In this document: piece by piece, positions 24,929 to 34,446 of the stretch
Numbering within the stretch: position 1 is the stretch's first letter
Layout: each line of letters opens with the position of its first letter
NCBI RefSeq assembly: GCF_020829595.1
Contig: NZ_JAIVFW010000006.1
Coordinates: 62,001-126,000, forward strand
Direction: 5' to 3'
Length of the DNA: 64,000 bases
Origin: Nostoc sp. CHAB 5844
GTDB taxonomy: Bacteria; Cyanobacteriota; Cyanobacteriia; Cyanobacteriales; Nostocaceae
Made by a program: the position numbers and the translations under genes
The notes under the pieces: model-generated
Databases searched by the model: none
Told to the model about the DNA's origin: nothing
What the model saw: the letters and a program-made list of their open reading frames with translations, nothing else

Positions 24929-27900
24929 TCAAATCCGTCCACTCAAGACAGCAACTAAAGCTACTAATTGCGTGGGATCGATAGGTTTAGCCAAGTGCAT
25001 TTGGTATCCTGCGGCCAAAGCTTCGGTATATTCTGCATCGCCAGCATAGGCTGTCAGGGCGGCGGCGGGAATTTGCCTACCTACTTCGGTACTTAGCGCC
25101 CTGACTTGCCGAATCAGAGTATAACCGTCTTCTTCTGGTAGGCCGATGTCAGACAAAAGTACATCGTACCCGCCAGGATTTGCCATCAGTGTTGATAGTG
25201 CAGCGCTGGCGGAGGCAACTGCTGTGACCTCAATTCCATATTCTTCTAGGATTAATTGAAATAACTGACGTATATCTGGTTCGTCGTCTACCACAAGTAC
25301 CCGCACACCTTCTAGTGAGGGAAGGTCATCGGGTTGTATTTCCGGCAGTCTATTTCTGGTGACAGATGACAATTTAGGAGTCAGCACAGAGAATTCGTTT
25401 AGATTAGTTTGGAGCGGTAGCCTGACAGTAAATGTTGAGCCTTGACCTTCACCAAAGCTCTGGGCTTCCACTGTACCGCCGTGAAGTTCTACCAAGTGGC
25501 GCACAATCGAAAGCCCTAATCCTAATCCAGGATTTGAGCGGGTTCTGCTGCCATCAGCTTGACGGAAGCGTTCAAAAATGTAAGGCAGAAATGCAGGATT
25601 GATCCCATTACCTGTGTCACTGACTTGAATTTGTGCTTGAAAAGCGGTGTACTTGAGGGTGACATCAACTCTGCCTCTGAGTGGGGTGAATTTGATGGCA
25701 TTGGAGAGTAAATTCCAGATCACCTGCTGTAAGCGAATCGGATCGCCTACTATTGGTCTACTTGTGGGAACTAACCTAGTGTTAATTTGAATGTTTTTCG
25801 TTTCTGCTGCTAGACGGACAACAGCGATCGCTGCTTCAATGATCGGCACAAGCTCAATTTCTTGGGGATTCATGCGTAGCCTACCGGAGCTAATGCGGGA
25901 GATATCCAACAAGTCATTGATCAGATGGGCTTGAGCCTGGGCGCTATTTTCAATCGCTGCTAAACCTTGATTAGCTGTGGCTTCGTCTAGCTGGTGGGTG
26001 CGTAGCAAGTTTGCCCAACCGAGCATCGCATTTAGTGGGTTTCGCAGTTCATGAGAGAGAATGGACAAGAATTCATCTTTGGCACGGTTGGCTGTCTCGG
26101 CTGCTTCACGGGCTGATTGTTCTTGCGCCAACAGTTGAGTCCGTTCTGCCTCTAACCGCTTTTGCTGGGTAATATCTTCAATGACAAGGAGAATCATCGG
26201 CGCATCGTGGATGTGAGACAGTTTCCGCGCATTCAGCCGCATGATTTTATGACCAATTTGGGCAAAGTCATGTTCAACTTCTAGGTCTTGAAATTGGCTT
26301 TGCTGCGGGAGGATGTCTTCTAGAAGCGATCGCAACTGCAGTATATTCCATTGCCCATCGCCGATCTCATAAATTAGGTGCTGTTCTGTTTCTTCTGCTG
26401 ACATTTGAAATTTTTCGTAGAAAAACTGATTGGCGGTAATTACTCTTAAGTCTGTATCCAGCACCACCAAGGATTCGCGCACCGTGGCTACAATTGCTTC
26501 GGCATAATCTCTAGCTGCTGTGATCTGCCGAGCGCTGCGTTTGAGTTGGTCAATATCTACCAATACCACTACAGCACCGTCAATTTTATGATCGATTGTG
26601 CGATAGGGACGGATGCGTAAATCATACCAGTGTCCCTCATGGTCTTGTACTTCCAGGGCTTTAAAGTTGAGTGTGTTGATTACTTCGAGAATTTGCTGCT
26701 CTAAGTCAGGAATATTTAGATTGTGTTTAATATCACTTAACGGTCGCCCCACATCCGAAGCAATTAGGTTGAAGATTGTTTCGGCTACCGGAGTAAAGCG
26801 GCGAATGCGTAAATCACCGCCCAACATGAGAATGGGCAGATTGATACTGCTGAGCAGATTTTGTAAATCGTTACTAACTTGAGTTGATTCAACGTTGCGG
26901 CGTTGCAGTTCGTCGTTAATTGTGTTTAATTCTTCATTAGTTGCCTGAATTTCTTCTTTCGCAGTTTCTAGTTCTTCATTAGTGCTTTGCAGCTCTTCGT
27001 TACTAGAAAGAATTTCTTCGTTCGCAGCTCTCAAGTCTTGGTTGGTGGCTTGTTGTTCTTCAATAATCGATTGCAAATATTCTTTAGTAGTAGCTAACTC
27101 TTTTCTGAGTTGGTGAATTTCGTCCTCATTATCAGCTTGTTTGCGCCTTTTAGTAGTATCAGCTACATCTGACATCGAAGATGCGATGCCTGCGGTGGGC
27201 ATCGCCAACGCCGTCATCTCGGTAAACATGACTAAAAAGTAGCTTCCTACCGGTACAGGAGCCTCAAATGGTACAACATCAATCCTTACCAGTTTGACTT
27301 GCTCGTTATCTCTAACTTGGATGCCGTCTTTTCTCACCGCTTCTTTGCGCTTTTTAGCTTGGTGAATCGCAGTGCGTAGTTCTAGCCGTAATTCTTCTTT
27401 AGCTATCTTGAGCAAATTAAAGCTGGGTCTGCCTGATGGTAGTTGCAGATAAGGACTAGTCTGCCCTCGAAATTGCACAATTTCTAGATCATTGTCAATA
27501 ATTACACCAACCGGAGCGTATTGGTTCAAAATAATCCGGTCAGCCACTTTCTGCATTTCTAATTCATTCCCAGTCTCTTCCCTGACTAATGGCTCAGAAT
27601 TGATAGTCTCCATGGCATAGTTGTTGGGAATTAATTCAATCCCCAGTCGAGCGACAGCCATTTTGCGGGAATAAATTTTGTACTTTCTGTCAATTAATCC
27701 AAACAAGTCGCTAAACTCGCCCACTGTCTCTGACGTGCCTAGCATCAAAAAGCCTGTGGGCTGCAAACTATAGTGGAAGATAGGGAATAATTTCTTTTGG
27801 ACAGCAGAACCCAAATAAATTAGGACATTGCGGCAGGTAATCAGATCCAGCCGCGAAAAGGGAGGATCGCTGATCAGGTTTTGTCTAGCAAAGACACACG

Positions 27901-29137
27901 CTTCGCGCACTGGCTTGCTAATTTGGTAGCCACCTTCGACGGGGACAAAAAAGCGTTGGAGGCGATCCGCAGAGACATCTACTAATTGGCTGTGCTTGTA
28001 AATACCGTTTCTGGCTTTCTCAATGGCTACCTCATTAATATCCGTGGCAAAAATCTGGATAGGCCGTTTAATTCCCTGATTGTGCAAATATTCTAGTAAG
28101 CAGATAGCCATTGAGTAGGCTTCTTCCCCTGTAGAACATCCTGCCACCCAGATCCGAATGGGGAAATCAGAGTTACGCTCTCTGGTAATAATGGGAAATA
28201 TTTTAATTTTTAAAGCTTCAAAAGCTTCAGGATCGCGGAAGAAATTGGTGAGCGTGATTAGCACATCATAATATAAAGCTTTCACTTCTTCCGGATGGTC
28301 TTGAAGATAATGCAGATAATCTTCTAATCTATCTAGCTTATATAAAATCATCCGCCGCAGGATGCGCCGCTTGAGGGTGGTTTGCTTGTAGTAGTTAAAA
28401 TCAACTCCTGTAGCAGTTTTTAACAAACTAAAGATGCTGGAAAGAGAATCCCCTTCTGTGGGTATAACTTCAGCAGATTTTTCTGGAACAGGGTAACTAA
28501 CATAAAGATGACGACTGAGCTTGCCTAATTCCTGGGCGATCGCTTGTGGTGTTAAAACAAAGTCTACCTGACCAGAAGCCACAGCCGTATTCGGCATACT
28601 ACTAACTTGTGCTGTGTCCTCACATTGGGCAAAGGTAATGCCTCCAGCTTCCTTAATTGCTTCTAATCCCCTTGCGCCATCGGCATCACCACCAGACAAC
28701 ACAACGCCAATAGCTTTGCTTCCCCGCTCCTCGGCCAAGGAAAAGAAAAATGTATCAACTGACATTACGTGTCCGCGAAACTTTTGACGTGGACTCAGTT
28801 GTAGTTTGCCCCCAGAGATGGTCATCATCGCATTGGGAGGAATCACATAGACATGATTCGGTTCGACCACCATTTCATTTTGTGCTTGCAGTACGGGCAT
28901 CTGGGTTCTCTGGGACAAAATCTCAGCCAACAAACTTTTTTGGTCAGGACTTAAGTGCTGAATCAACACAAATCCCATGCCCGTATCAGTGGGCAAATGG
29001 CTGAGTAATTGTGTAAAAGCTTCTAATCCCCCGGCAGATGCTCCAATCCCGACAATGGGGAATAATTCATTTTGGTCTGCCTGTTGCTGTTCGTTAGGAG
29101 TATCAGACTGAGATTTTTTTGACCGCCTAGAGTTCAT
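24929..29137 (-). CDS. CheB-CheR-PAS-histidine kinase-receiver hybrid sensor
   Basis: A 1402-residue signalling protein. Domains in order: CheB methylesterase (S34 in GASAGGLEAF, H61, D153 in DADGARGL); CheR methyltransferase (about 215-480; FFRDPEAF, VAGCSTGEEAYS, FATDINEVAI, CRNVLIYL); a long coiled coil of SNEELQSTNEELETAKEE type (about 670-750); PAS domains; HisKA with H1029 (SILSHELRNPL); HATPase; and a C-terminal receiver with D1330 (LLSDIGLP). All key residues are present. The pairing of methylesterase and methyltransferase with a kinase suggests a sensor outside classical chemotaxis. No chemoreceptor gene is close. The start is the ATG giving MNSRRSKKSQSD. Confidence 0.93.
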   Translation of the reverse strand: MNSRRSKKSQSDTPNEQQQADQNELFPIVGIGASAGGLEAFTQLLSHLPTDTGMGFVLIQHLSPDQKSLLAEILSQRTQMPVLQAQNEMVVEPNHVYVIPPNAMMTISGGKLQLSPRQKFRGHVMSVDTFFFSLAEERGSKAIGVVLSGGDADGARGLEAIKEAGGITFAQCEDTAQVSSMPNTAVASGQVDFVLTPQAIAQELGKLSRHLYVSYPVPEKSAEVIPTEGDSLSSIFSLLKTATGVDFNYYKQTTLKRRILRRMILYKLDRLEDYLHYLQDHPEEVKALYYDVLITLTNFFRDPEAFEALKIKIFPIITRERNSDFPIRIWVAGCSTGEEAYSMAICLLEYLHNQGIKRPIQIFATDINEVAIEKARNGIYKHSQLVDVSADRLQRFFVPVEGGYQISKPVREACVFARQNLISDPPFSRLDLITCRNVLIYLGSAVQKKLFPIFHYSLQPTGFLMLGTSETVGEFSDLFGLIDRKYKIYSRKMAVARLGIELIPNNYAMETINSEPLVREETGNELEMQKVADRIILNQYAPVGVIIDNDLEIVQFRGQTSPYLQLPSGRPSFNLLKIAKEELRLELRTAIHQAKKRKEAVRKDGIQVRDNEQVKLVRIDVVPFEAPVPVGSYFLVMFTEMTALAMPTAGIASSMSDVADTTKRRKQADNEDEIHQLRKELATTKEYLQSIIEEQQATNQDLRAANEEILSSNEELQSTNEELETAKEEIQATNEELNTINDELQRRNVESTQVSNDLQNLLSSINLPILMLGGDLRIRRFTPVAETIFNLIASDVGRPLSDIKHNLNIPDLEQQILEVINTLNFKALEVQDHEGHWYDLRIRPYRTIDHKIDGAVVVLVDIDQLKRSARQITAARDYAEAIVATVRESLVVLDTDLRVITANQFFYEKFQMSAEETEQHLIYEIGDGQWNILQLRSLLEDILPQQSQFQDLEVEHDFAQIGHKIMRLNARKLSHIHDAPMILLVIEDITQQKRLEAERTQLLAQEQSAREAAETANRAKDEFLSILSHELRNPLNAMLGWANLLRTHQLDEATANQGLAAIENSAQAQAHLINDLLDISRISSGRLRMNPQEIELVPIIEAAIAVVRLAAETKNIQINTRLVPTSRPIVGDPIRLQQVIWNLLSNAIKFTPLRGRVDVTLKYTAFQAQIQVSDTGNGINPAFLPYIFERFRQADGSRTRSNPGLGLGLSIVRHLVELHGGTVEAQSFGEGQGSTFTVRLPLQTNLNEFSVLTPKLSSVTRNRLPEIQPDDLPSLEGVRVLVVDDEPDIRQLFQLILEEYGIEVTAVASASAALSTLMANPGGYDVLLSDIGLPEEDGYTLIRQVRALSTEVGRQIPAAALTAYAGDAEYTEALAAGYQMHLAKPIDPTQLVALVAVLSGRI

Positions 29138-29221
29138 TATCTACAACCGATAAAAAGTCGGGATGTTGCATTAATTGTTTGTAATTGAAGAAGTCAGACA
29201 ATTTTGGATTTTAGATTTTGC

Positions 29222-29268
29222 GAAAAGTTTGCCAGGGCGGGGTTCTACCCCGCCCTGGCAAACTTTTC
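29222..29268. repeat. Perfect 22-bp palindrome with 3-base loop
   Basis: The left arm 29222-29243 begins GAAAAGTTTGCCAGGGCG and is exactly complementary to 29247-29268; the loop is TCT. The surrounding spacer (29138-29534) holds AT-rich GGATTTTAGATTTTGG-like direct repeats. It lies upstream of the kinase gene on the minus strand, so it may influence its leader transcript. Confidence 0.85.
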
Positions 29269-29534
29269 AAGAGGGATTTTGGATTGACCCCAGAGATAAA
29301 TCTATGGGCTTGGGAATTTTAGATTTTGGAATCAATTTGGATTCCACAGATAAATTTGGGGGCTTGTACCATCAAGGAATGTTGGTCAAAAGTCAAAAAT
29401 CAGAATCAATTAGTGGGGGAAAAAGACCCTCTACTAATTGTAGACCGCGCTCGTTGAAAATTTAGTGGAGGTTTTAAACTCACTTATACTACATCCGCCA
29501 TTCGTACAGAATCCGTGAAGCCGCTTTGTGTCTA

Positions 29535-29638
29535 ATACCATTTCACCAAATAAATGATACAAATAATTTCTCCTCTGCCCCTCTGCTCCCCTGCTCCTCT
29601 GCCTGCCTAAATGTATCAATTTTAAAGTGAAATGGTAT
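29535..29638. mobile_element. 104-bp MITE-like element, copy A
   Basis: It starts ATACCATTTCACC and ends GTGAAATGGTAT; the 12-bp ends are perfect inverted repeats, with further partial pairing to GATACA. The core is TCTCCTCTGCCCCTCTGCTC-like. The full 104 bases are identical to 33124-33227. Confidence 0.85.
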
Positions 29639-29791
29639 AAGAGGTTGTTTGAAAAGTAGTTAGCTGTGATTTTTAGCACTTATAGATTCCCCCAAGCCCT
29701 TAATAAGGGGGGAAATATCTCAAAGTTTGGTAGGGTGCGTTATGGACGATACTACGAGACTATCAATAAAATTCTGACTCCTGAATTCTAT

Positions 29792-29959
29792 TTAGCTAAA
29801 ATAAGATGCTGCTGGCTTGACTTTAGCCAGCCATAGATAGACATTATTAGGTAATTGATTGATTAAAGCTGGGACTTTACTACATTCTGTATCTAATTCA
29901 GCAATTAAAGTACTGAGAGTAGAACTTTTGACTGCTAAAGAGCGATCGCTAATCTGCAT
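29792..29959 (-). CDS. Small hypothetical protein linked to the M50 protease
   Basis: A 55-residue reading frame starting 6 bases after the stop codon of the M50 protease gene on the same strand. The protein begins MQISDRSLAVKSSTLSTLIA and has VPALINQLPNNVYLWLAKVK near its end, a soluble, amphipathic sequence. Tight spacing and continuous coding quality suggest it is co-transcribed with the protease. I do not recognise a family and no strong ribosome-binding site is visible, so it could be an unused ORF. Confidence 0.5.
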   Translation of the reverse strand: MQISDRSLAVKSSTLSTLIAELDTECSKVPALINQLPNNVYLWLAKVKPAASYFS

Positions 29960-29965
29960 ATTTCT

Positions 29966-30709
29966 TTACACTGAACGATAGGCAACACGCAGGCTTTGAA
30001 TCAAGATTACCAAGGATGCGATCGCCATCAATCCACCCCAAAACCAATAAGGTAAAAGTAAATATCTCTGCATTTGGGCTGTGTCAGATAGCCCTAAATA
30101 ACCTGCATTATAACTAAATAAATAATCTAATTGATGGTACGTACTCACACAAGCTTGTACACCTAAAAATTGAATAGCAAATCCTTGCATCCAACGGGGC
30201 GCTCTTAAAGCAATACCAAGAATAATTAAACCTAATAGGGGAATTGCCAGCAAACCAAACCAAGAACGTACCCAAATTACTGTCGAAAACAGCAGAAAAC
30301 TTCCTAAAATTTGTAAACTCACAGATGCAGCTTTAAAACTGCGAGAAGCCAGAATCAAAGCTGCACCAGCAATTGGCGGCCCCATCGGCCCAGCGGCGGC
30401 GACTAAACCAGGTCCGATAGGGCCGAGTGATGTGGCGATGCGATAAGTAGCTACACCGGAACCATTGCCAAAAATCTCTAACTTTTGAAACTGCCCTCCT
30501 AATATTAGCGCCATTAAGCCATGTCCCATTTCGTGAAACCAAGTTGCCAAGATAGTGAACGGGTATAAAATATAATCGCCGCCTGGAACTTGCCACAACA
30601 CAGCTGTCGCGATCGCCGCTGCTACTAACCACGTTAACCCCATGCGTTCTACCTCTGGTGGGGCTTCTGTAGAAAGCAAGGTTTCAAAATGTTTTCCTGG
30701 TTCCTTCAT
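29966..30709 (-). CDS. M50 family membrane metallopeptidase
   Basis: A 247-residue polytopic membrane protein with the zinc-binding motif HEMGH in TWFHEMGHGLMALILGG, and a Gly/Pro-rich loop (AAGPMGPPIAGAAL) resembling the second conserved region of M50-like peptidases. The family includes site-2 proteases and a looser group of M50B-like proteins of unknown substrate; this belongs to the latter. There are about six hydrophobic segments. The start is the ATG giving MKEPGKHFETLLS. The small downstream gene may be a partner. Confidence 0.8.
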   Translation of the reverse strand: MKEPGKHFETLLSTEAPPEVERMGLTWLVAAAIATAVLWQVPGGDYILYPFTILATWFHEMGHGLMALILGGQFQKLEIFGNGSGVATYRIATSLGPIGPGLVAAAGPMGPPIAGAALILASRSFKAASVSLQILGSFLLFSTVIWVRSWFGLLAIPLLGLIILGIALRAPRWMQGFAIQFLGVQACVSTYHQLDYLFSYNAGYLGLSDTAQMQRYLLLPYWFWGGLMAIASLVILIQSLRVAYRSV

Positions 30710-30773
30710 AGCGTACTTTCCTGAATGTAATTACCCCAATTGGTGGAGTGTATTTTCATCCATCCTAATCTTA

Positions 30774-31044
30774 GGAAGTATGAAGTATGAAGTATGAAGT
30801 GTGAAGTATGAAGTGTGAAGTATGAAGTTATGAATTATGAAATATGAAGTGTCATTCAGCTTTCGGACTTCAGCCTAGCCTGCGGCCAGCCCTACGGGTT
30901 TAGCAGTGAGGGAGTCGAGAAACCCGACGACACTTGCTACAAGTCGGGCATTGCCCGCGATAGCGCAGTATCTCCCCAACGCACTGCTTCACCGCTCCGC
31001 GTCTACACACTTCAGACTTTTTCATACTTCATACTTCACACTTC
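30774..31044. repeat. Heptamer arrays in inverted orientation flanking a palindromic element
   Basis: The left side (30774-30852) has about eight tandem AAGTATG/AAGTGTG heptamers. The right side (about 31019-31044) has the complementary CATACTT/CACACTT units. Between them is a GC-rich element containing CGACGACACTTGCT, also present near 39404. The block lies between the FHA gene and the M50 gene. Confidence 0.8.
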
Positions 31045-31053
31045 AGATTTTTT

Positions 31054-31866
31054 TTAGGTTAGTTGAAAGATAAATGTTACCAAGTCGCCTTTACCGAGAC
31101 TGATGCGATCGCCTGGGCGGAGGCGGTGTCTGTTTCCTGGTAATAATGGCAAGTTGTTAATATAAGTGCCATTGGAACTACCGACATCTTCTATATAGAA
31201 AGCATCTCCCTCAACGCGAATATCTGCGTGTATCCGAGAGACAATTTCCGAATTACTAAACCCTGAAACATCTATATCGGGTGGGATACGGTCATTAGGT
31301 TTACCCAGATGAATTACCGAGAGACTTTGAGGTAATTCAATTTCGCGATCGCTTTGAATATGAACTAACCGCGCTGTCACTTGCTGCAACTGAGTTCTAG
31401 CAACGCCTGCGGGAGCAGCTGGCGCTGGAGGCGGTGCAGGTTGTGATTCAGGAGCAGGTTCTGGTTCTGGAGGTGGACTAGAAATTGCTGCCTCAACAAC
31501 TACAGGTGCAGGAGCCACTGTAGGCGGTGGCGATGGCGGTGTACTTTCATCTGTCACTGTTGGTGGTACAGGTGCAGGCTGTTGGTTAATTCCCAAAGCA
31601 TCTGGTTGTAACAGATCTAACAGTGGATCTGGTGTAACTAGTGGCGGTACCTGTAGAGGAACTTCGGGAGCAACTGTAGCAGCAACAGGAGCAGGTGCAG
31701 CAGCGGAGTGCAGATTAAAACCACATTGACCGCAGAAAGCAGCATCTGCCTGTACTGTTGCTCCGCAGTTGGGGCAGTTACTAGTTGCTGGTAAAGGCGT
31801 ATAGCAAGCTTCACACTGGACAGCGCCGTTGGGATTGGGATGATTGCAATTCGGGCAGACGATCAT
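31054..31866 (-). CDS. Zinc-ribbon and FHA-domain protein
   Basis: From the ATG at 31866 the protein has 270 residues. AAAGG lies about 10 bases upstream, favouring this start over one 45 bases earlier. It has two N-terminal zinc ribbons (CPNCNHPNPNGAVQCEAC and CPNCGATVQADAAFCGQCG), then a long Pro/Ala-rich linker (about residues 60-160). The C-terminal FHA domain has the phosphothreonine-binding residues SRIHADI and SSNGTYINN. FHA domains read Ser/Thr phosphorylation, so this is probably an adaptor in Ser/Thr-kinase signalling. The partner kinase is not in this window. Confidence 0.88.
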   Translation of the reverse strand: MIVCPNCNHPNPNGAVQCEACYTPLPATSNCPNCGATVQADAAFCGQCGFNLHSAAAPAPVAATVAPEVPLQVPPLVTPDPLLDLLQPDALGINQQPAPVPPTVTDESTPPSPPPTVAPAPVVVEAAISSPPPEPEPAPESQPAPPPAPAAPAGVARTQLQQVTARLVHIQSDREIELPQSLSVIHLGKPNDRIPPDIDVSGFSNSEIVSRIHADIRVEGDAFYIEDVGSSNGTYINNLPLLPGNRHRLRPGDRISLGKGDLVTFIFQLT

Positions 31867-32141
31867 TGATTTAAGCCTTTGTTGAAGATCAGCGTAAAAT
31901 AGTACCGGCAAGCAGAAAGAACTCCGTAGACGCTTCTGCTTTCACCAATCGGCAGTTTGGCAAGGAGGCAACCTAGCTTTCGATTTTAACAACTACTCTT
32001 TAGGAAGTTAAAAGGTAAAAGGCAAAAGTAAAAAGAATATGGTTTTCTTGAGAGGCTAGAGGCTAGTTAGGATACCTCTAAAAATGGCAAACTGCCATAG
32101 ACTCTTTGACGTTTTTACTTTTACCTTTTTACTTTTTACTT

Positions 32142-32864
32142 TTAAGTTGGCAATTCCGCTCCAGCTGCCGAGTCCAAGAGCCACCAAAGTTCTCCTTGCG
32201 GCCGAATTAAGCGAGATGGGTAGGAGAAGTCGTCTGCTTCTGGCGCAAAGACTTTGGCTAAAGCTGGACGTTTATTCGCACCAGCAACTACAAAAATCAC
32301 GCTGCGAGCCGAGTTGATGAAGGGGTAAGTGAAGGTTATGCGGGGGTTGCCGTCTTTGTTACCCACAGTAACTAAGCGATCGCTTACTTTTAGTGCTTCT
32401 GTATGGGGAAACAAAGATGCAGTATGGGCATCATCACCCATGCCGAGCAATATTACATCCAAAGCAGGGAACTCACCGAGAGCAGAATGAAAAAATTCTC
32501 GCAAATGCTGCTCATGTTTAGCGGCAGATACGGCTGGATCACCTTCTAAAGTTGGCATTGCGTGAATGTTGGCAGATGGGATATCAACGCGATCTAACCA
32601 TGCACGCCGCGCCATTAGTTCATTGCTATCGGGATGATCTGGGGGAACGTAGCGCTCATCTCCCCAGAAAACATGAATTTTATCCCAAGGCAAATTTTTT
32701 GTAGCGATCGCTTCATATAAAGGCTTAGGTGTACTACCACCAGATAAGGCAATGGTAAATTGCCCCCGTTGTGCAATGGCAGTTTCCAACTTAGATAAAA
32801 TTAACGAGAGCGATCGCGCCACCAGCGCTGACTGATCTGATAGAATTTCTACCTGTTTATTCAT
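32142..32864 (-). CDS. pgl: 6-phosphogluconolactonase
   Basis: A 240-residue protein of the glucosamine-6-phosphate-isomerase-like fold with 6-phosphogluconolactonase motifs: ALSGGSTPKPLYEAI, VFWGDERYVPPDHPDSN, LLGMGDDAHTASLFPHT and FTYPFINSARSVIFV. It hydrolyses 6-phosphogluconolactone in the oxidative pentose phosphate pathway, which supplies NADPH in the dark and in heterocysts. The usual partner genes (zwf, opcA) are not adjacent. The start ATG gives MNKQVEILSD and the length is normal. Confidence 0.92.
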   Translation of the reverse strand: MNKQVEILSDQSALVARSLSLILSKLETAIAQRGQFTIALSGGSTPKPLYEAIATKNLPWDKIHVFWGDERYVPPDHPDSNELMARRAWLDRVDIPSANIHAMPTLEGDPAVSAAKHEQHLREFFHSALGEFPALDVILLGMGDDAHTASLFPHTEALKVSDRLVTVGNKDGNPRITFTYPFINSARSVIFVVAGANKRPALAKVFAPEADDFSYPSRLIRPQGELWWLLDSAAGAELPT

Positions 32865-33123
32865 GGCTTTATGATTACATTGCCGGCTTCCAGCAATACA
32901 ATACCTAACTTCTTACAATCCCCCTTTTTAACTTTTGAAACTTTTAACATCATGAATTAGATCGCCATAATTCAACCTAACTCATGGTTATCATCTCTAA
33001 TCTTCTATTGTCAGTAGTCAGTAGTACTAAGTTGGCAAAAGGCTGGGAGTTGAAGCAGGAAAAGAAATATTACAGCGTTTTTCATTTGGGTGGAGTACAC
33101 CTTGCAAGGGGTAAGAGGCGCTT

Positions 33124-33227
33124 ATACCATTTCACCAAATAAATGATACAAATAATTTCTCCTCTGCCCCTCTGCTCCCCTGCTCCTCTGCCTGCCTAAA
33201 TGTATCAATTTTAAAGTGAAATGGTAT
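33124..33227. mobile_element. 104-bp MITE-like element, copy B
   Basis: It is identical over all 104 bases to 29535-29638, with the same ATACCATTTCAC/GTGAAATGGTAT ends. The spacer 32865-33306 contains nothing else recognisable apart from short TTCACACTTC-type repeats. Confidence 0.88.
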
Positions 33228-33306
33228 TAGACTAGATGAATGTATCTCATCCAAGAGAAATCTGCTGTATATTTCATAATTCACCCTTCACACTTCAGAC
33301 TTCACA

Positions 33307-33471
33307 TCAATAGTTCGTGCGGATCAGCTTACACTCTTCAACCTTGAACCATCGCCTCTTACCACGTTGCATTTTCACTAACACACGGCCAGGTTGCCAC
33401 CAAGGAGAAGGGATAACCAAACCATTCCGACCGTTAGGAAGTTTGACAATTGTACCTGGACTGATAGACAT
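33307..33471 (-). CDS. Small basic conserved hypothetical protein
   Basis: A 54-residue gene read from the minus strand. It begins MSISPGTIVKLPNGRNGLVI, continues PSPWWQPGRVLVKMQRGKRR and ends with WFKVEECKLIRTNY. GGTGA lies about 9 bases before the ATG. The pattern of short strands with VKLPNGRNG, PGRVLVK and a basic patch suggests a small SH3/KOW-like beta barrel, possibly nucleic-acid binding; that is inference. The plus-strand ORF over the same region has no protein-like character. Confidence 0.68.
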   Translation of the reverse strand: MSISPGTIVKLPNGRNGLVIPSPWWQPGRVLVKMQRGKRRWFKVEECKLIRTNY

Positions 33472-33870
33472 AAATGTTTTCACCCCGTATTTTTCTCAAA
33501 ACGAACAAGTTAGAGAAAGCTCGCGGGTAGCGATACCCGCGAAAGTTTTGATTGGGAGCGTATCCGATTAATTATTAAAAAAATCTTAAGATTATTAAAA
33601 GTCTTTTTTAATGCCTGTTGTAATTTTCTACACGTTTCTTTACATAAAGATAACTTATACCATTTCACGTTAATTTACACATAAATTCTGTAAAGACGTT
33701 GCAATGCAACGTCTCTACAAAAAATCTGTTTCACCTTTAAAGGAAATTAATATTACACCCCTGCACCCGAAATCAATGTGTTTGAGCAAAACATAAACAA
33801 CTTTGTCTCATCTTGACTAATGAGACATAAGTATTTCGGAGTTTGAATATATTAAAAAATATATTTAATA
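33472..33870. other. Spacer with a palindromic repeat
   Basis: No gene is seen. It contains an ATACCATTTCAC end (33657) and a 31-bp near-perfect palindrome at 33689-33719, and is otherwise AT-rich. The upstream regulatory region of the small basic protein gene lies at its left end. Confidence 0.5.
33689..33719. repeat. Palindrome AGACGTTGCA-A-TGCAACGTCT
   Basis: TGTAAAGACGTTGCA and TGCAACGTCTCTACA are inverted repeats around a single A, with one mismatch. This is a well-known type of short spacer palindrome in cyanobacteria. Confidence 0.75.
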
Positions 33871-34155
33871 CTACCCAGCCAACTTATTAGAACTTAAACG
33901 GCTACTGGCTTTATCTGGACTACTAATGCTATGCAAAGTCCGACGAGATTCAGCAATATCACGGATGAGAGTCATTTTAGAACCAATATAGCTGTACAAA
34001 GCACAGACTTCCTCACCGCTGAGTAAAATTTTACCAGCGATTTGTTGTAAGAGCAGTTTAATTAAGGCTGTATCGGTCAGGGATAGTAAGTCACTAGTTG
34101 GGGTTTCTTCAACAACAGACCAGGTTAAACGCAGCATCGAAGAGTCAATAACCAT
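33871..34155 (-). CDS. Small hypothetical protein upstream of the phytochrome gene
   Basis: From the ATG at 34155 the protein has 94 residues. AGGAGGGG lies just upstream and decides this start over a longer reading. It has WSVVEETPTSDLLSLTDTA, then a helical KLLLQQIAGKILLSGEEVCA, and a Ser-rich tail (SISSPDKASSRLSS). There is no signal peptide or membrane segment. I do not recognise a family. It is divergent from the phytochrome gene; nearly identical AAATTTAAGATTTT repeats in the shared spacer (34170-34250) could be common regulatory DNA. Confidence 0.7.
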   Translation of the reverse strand: MVIDSSMLRLTWSVVEETPTSDLLSLTDTALIKLLLQQIAGKILLSGEEVCALYSYIGSKMTLIRDIAESRRTLHSISSPDKASSRLSSNKLAG

Positions 34156-34446
34156 TTCCACGCCCCTCCTGAAAAATTTAAGATTTTTTTTAGATTTTCT
34201 TAAGAAAATTATCTCATACCGCCACTCCATAAAAAATTTAAGATTTTCTTTATATTTATGTAATTTCTTAATTCAAAGAAATATTTTGAGATAAACTGTA
34301 ATACTACGAAAGGTTGAATGCTGAAGAATATAAGGATAAAGCCTCAAAGATAAAATTTCATACTAGCCTGCGGCAAGCTACTAAAAGCGTCTACACACTT
34401 CATATTTTTCTCTTACCCAGTACCTAATTCCCACACAGAGAGTTCA

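Noticed and set aside
24756-25049. 97-codon plus-strand ORF rich in Leu-Pro-Cys-Ser repeats
   Set aside because: It is the translation of the CCCCTCTG octamer array running into the antisense of the kinase gene; no protein signature.
29175-29465. 96-codon plus-strand ORF
   Set aside because: It crosses the perfect palindrome and AT-rich direct repeats of a spacer and has no recognisable domain.
33317-33571. 84-codon plus-strand ORF
   Set aside because: Antisense to the better supported 54-residue gene at 33307-33471; composition is not protein-like.
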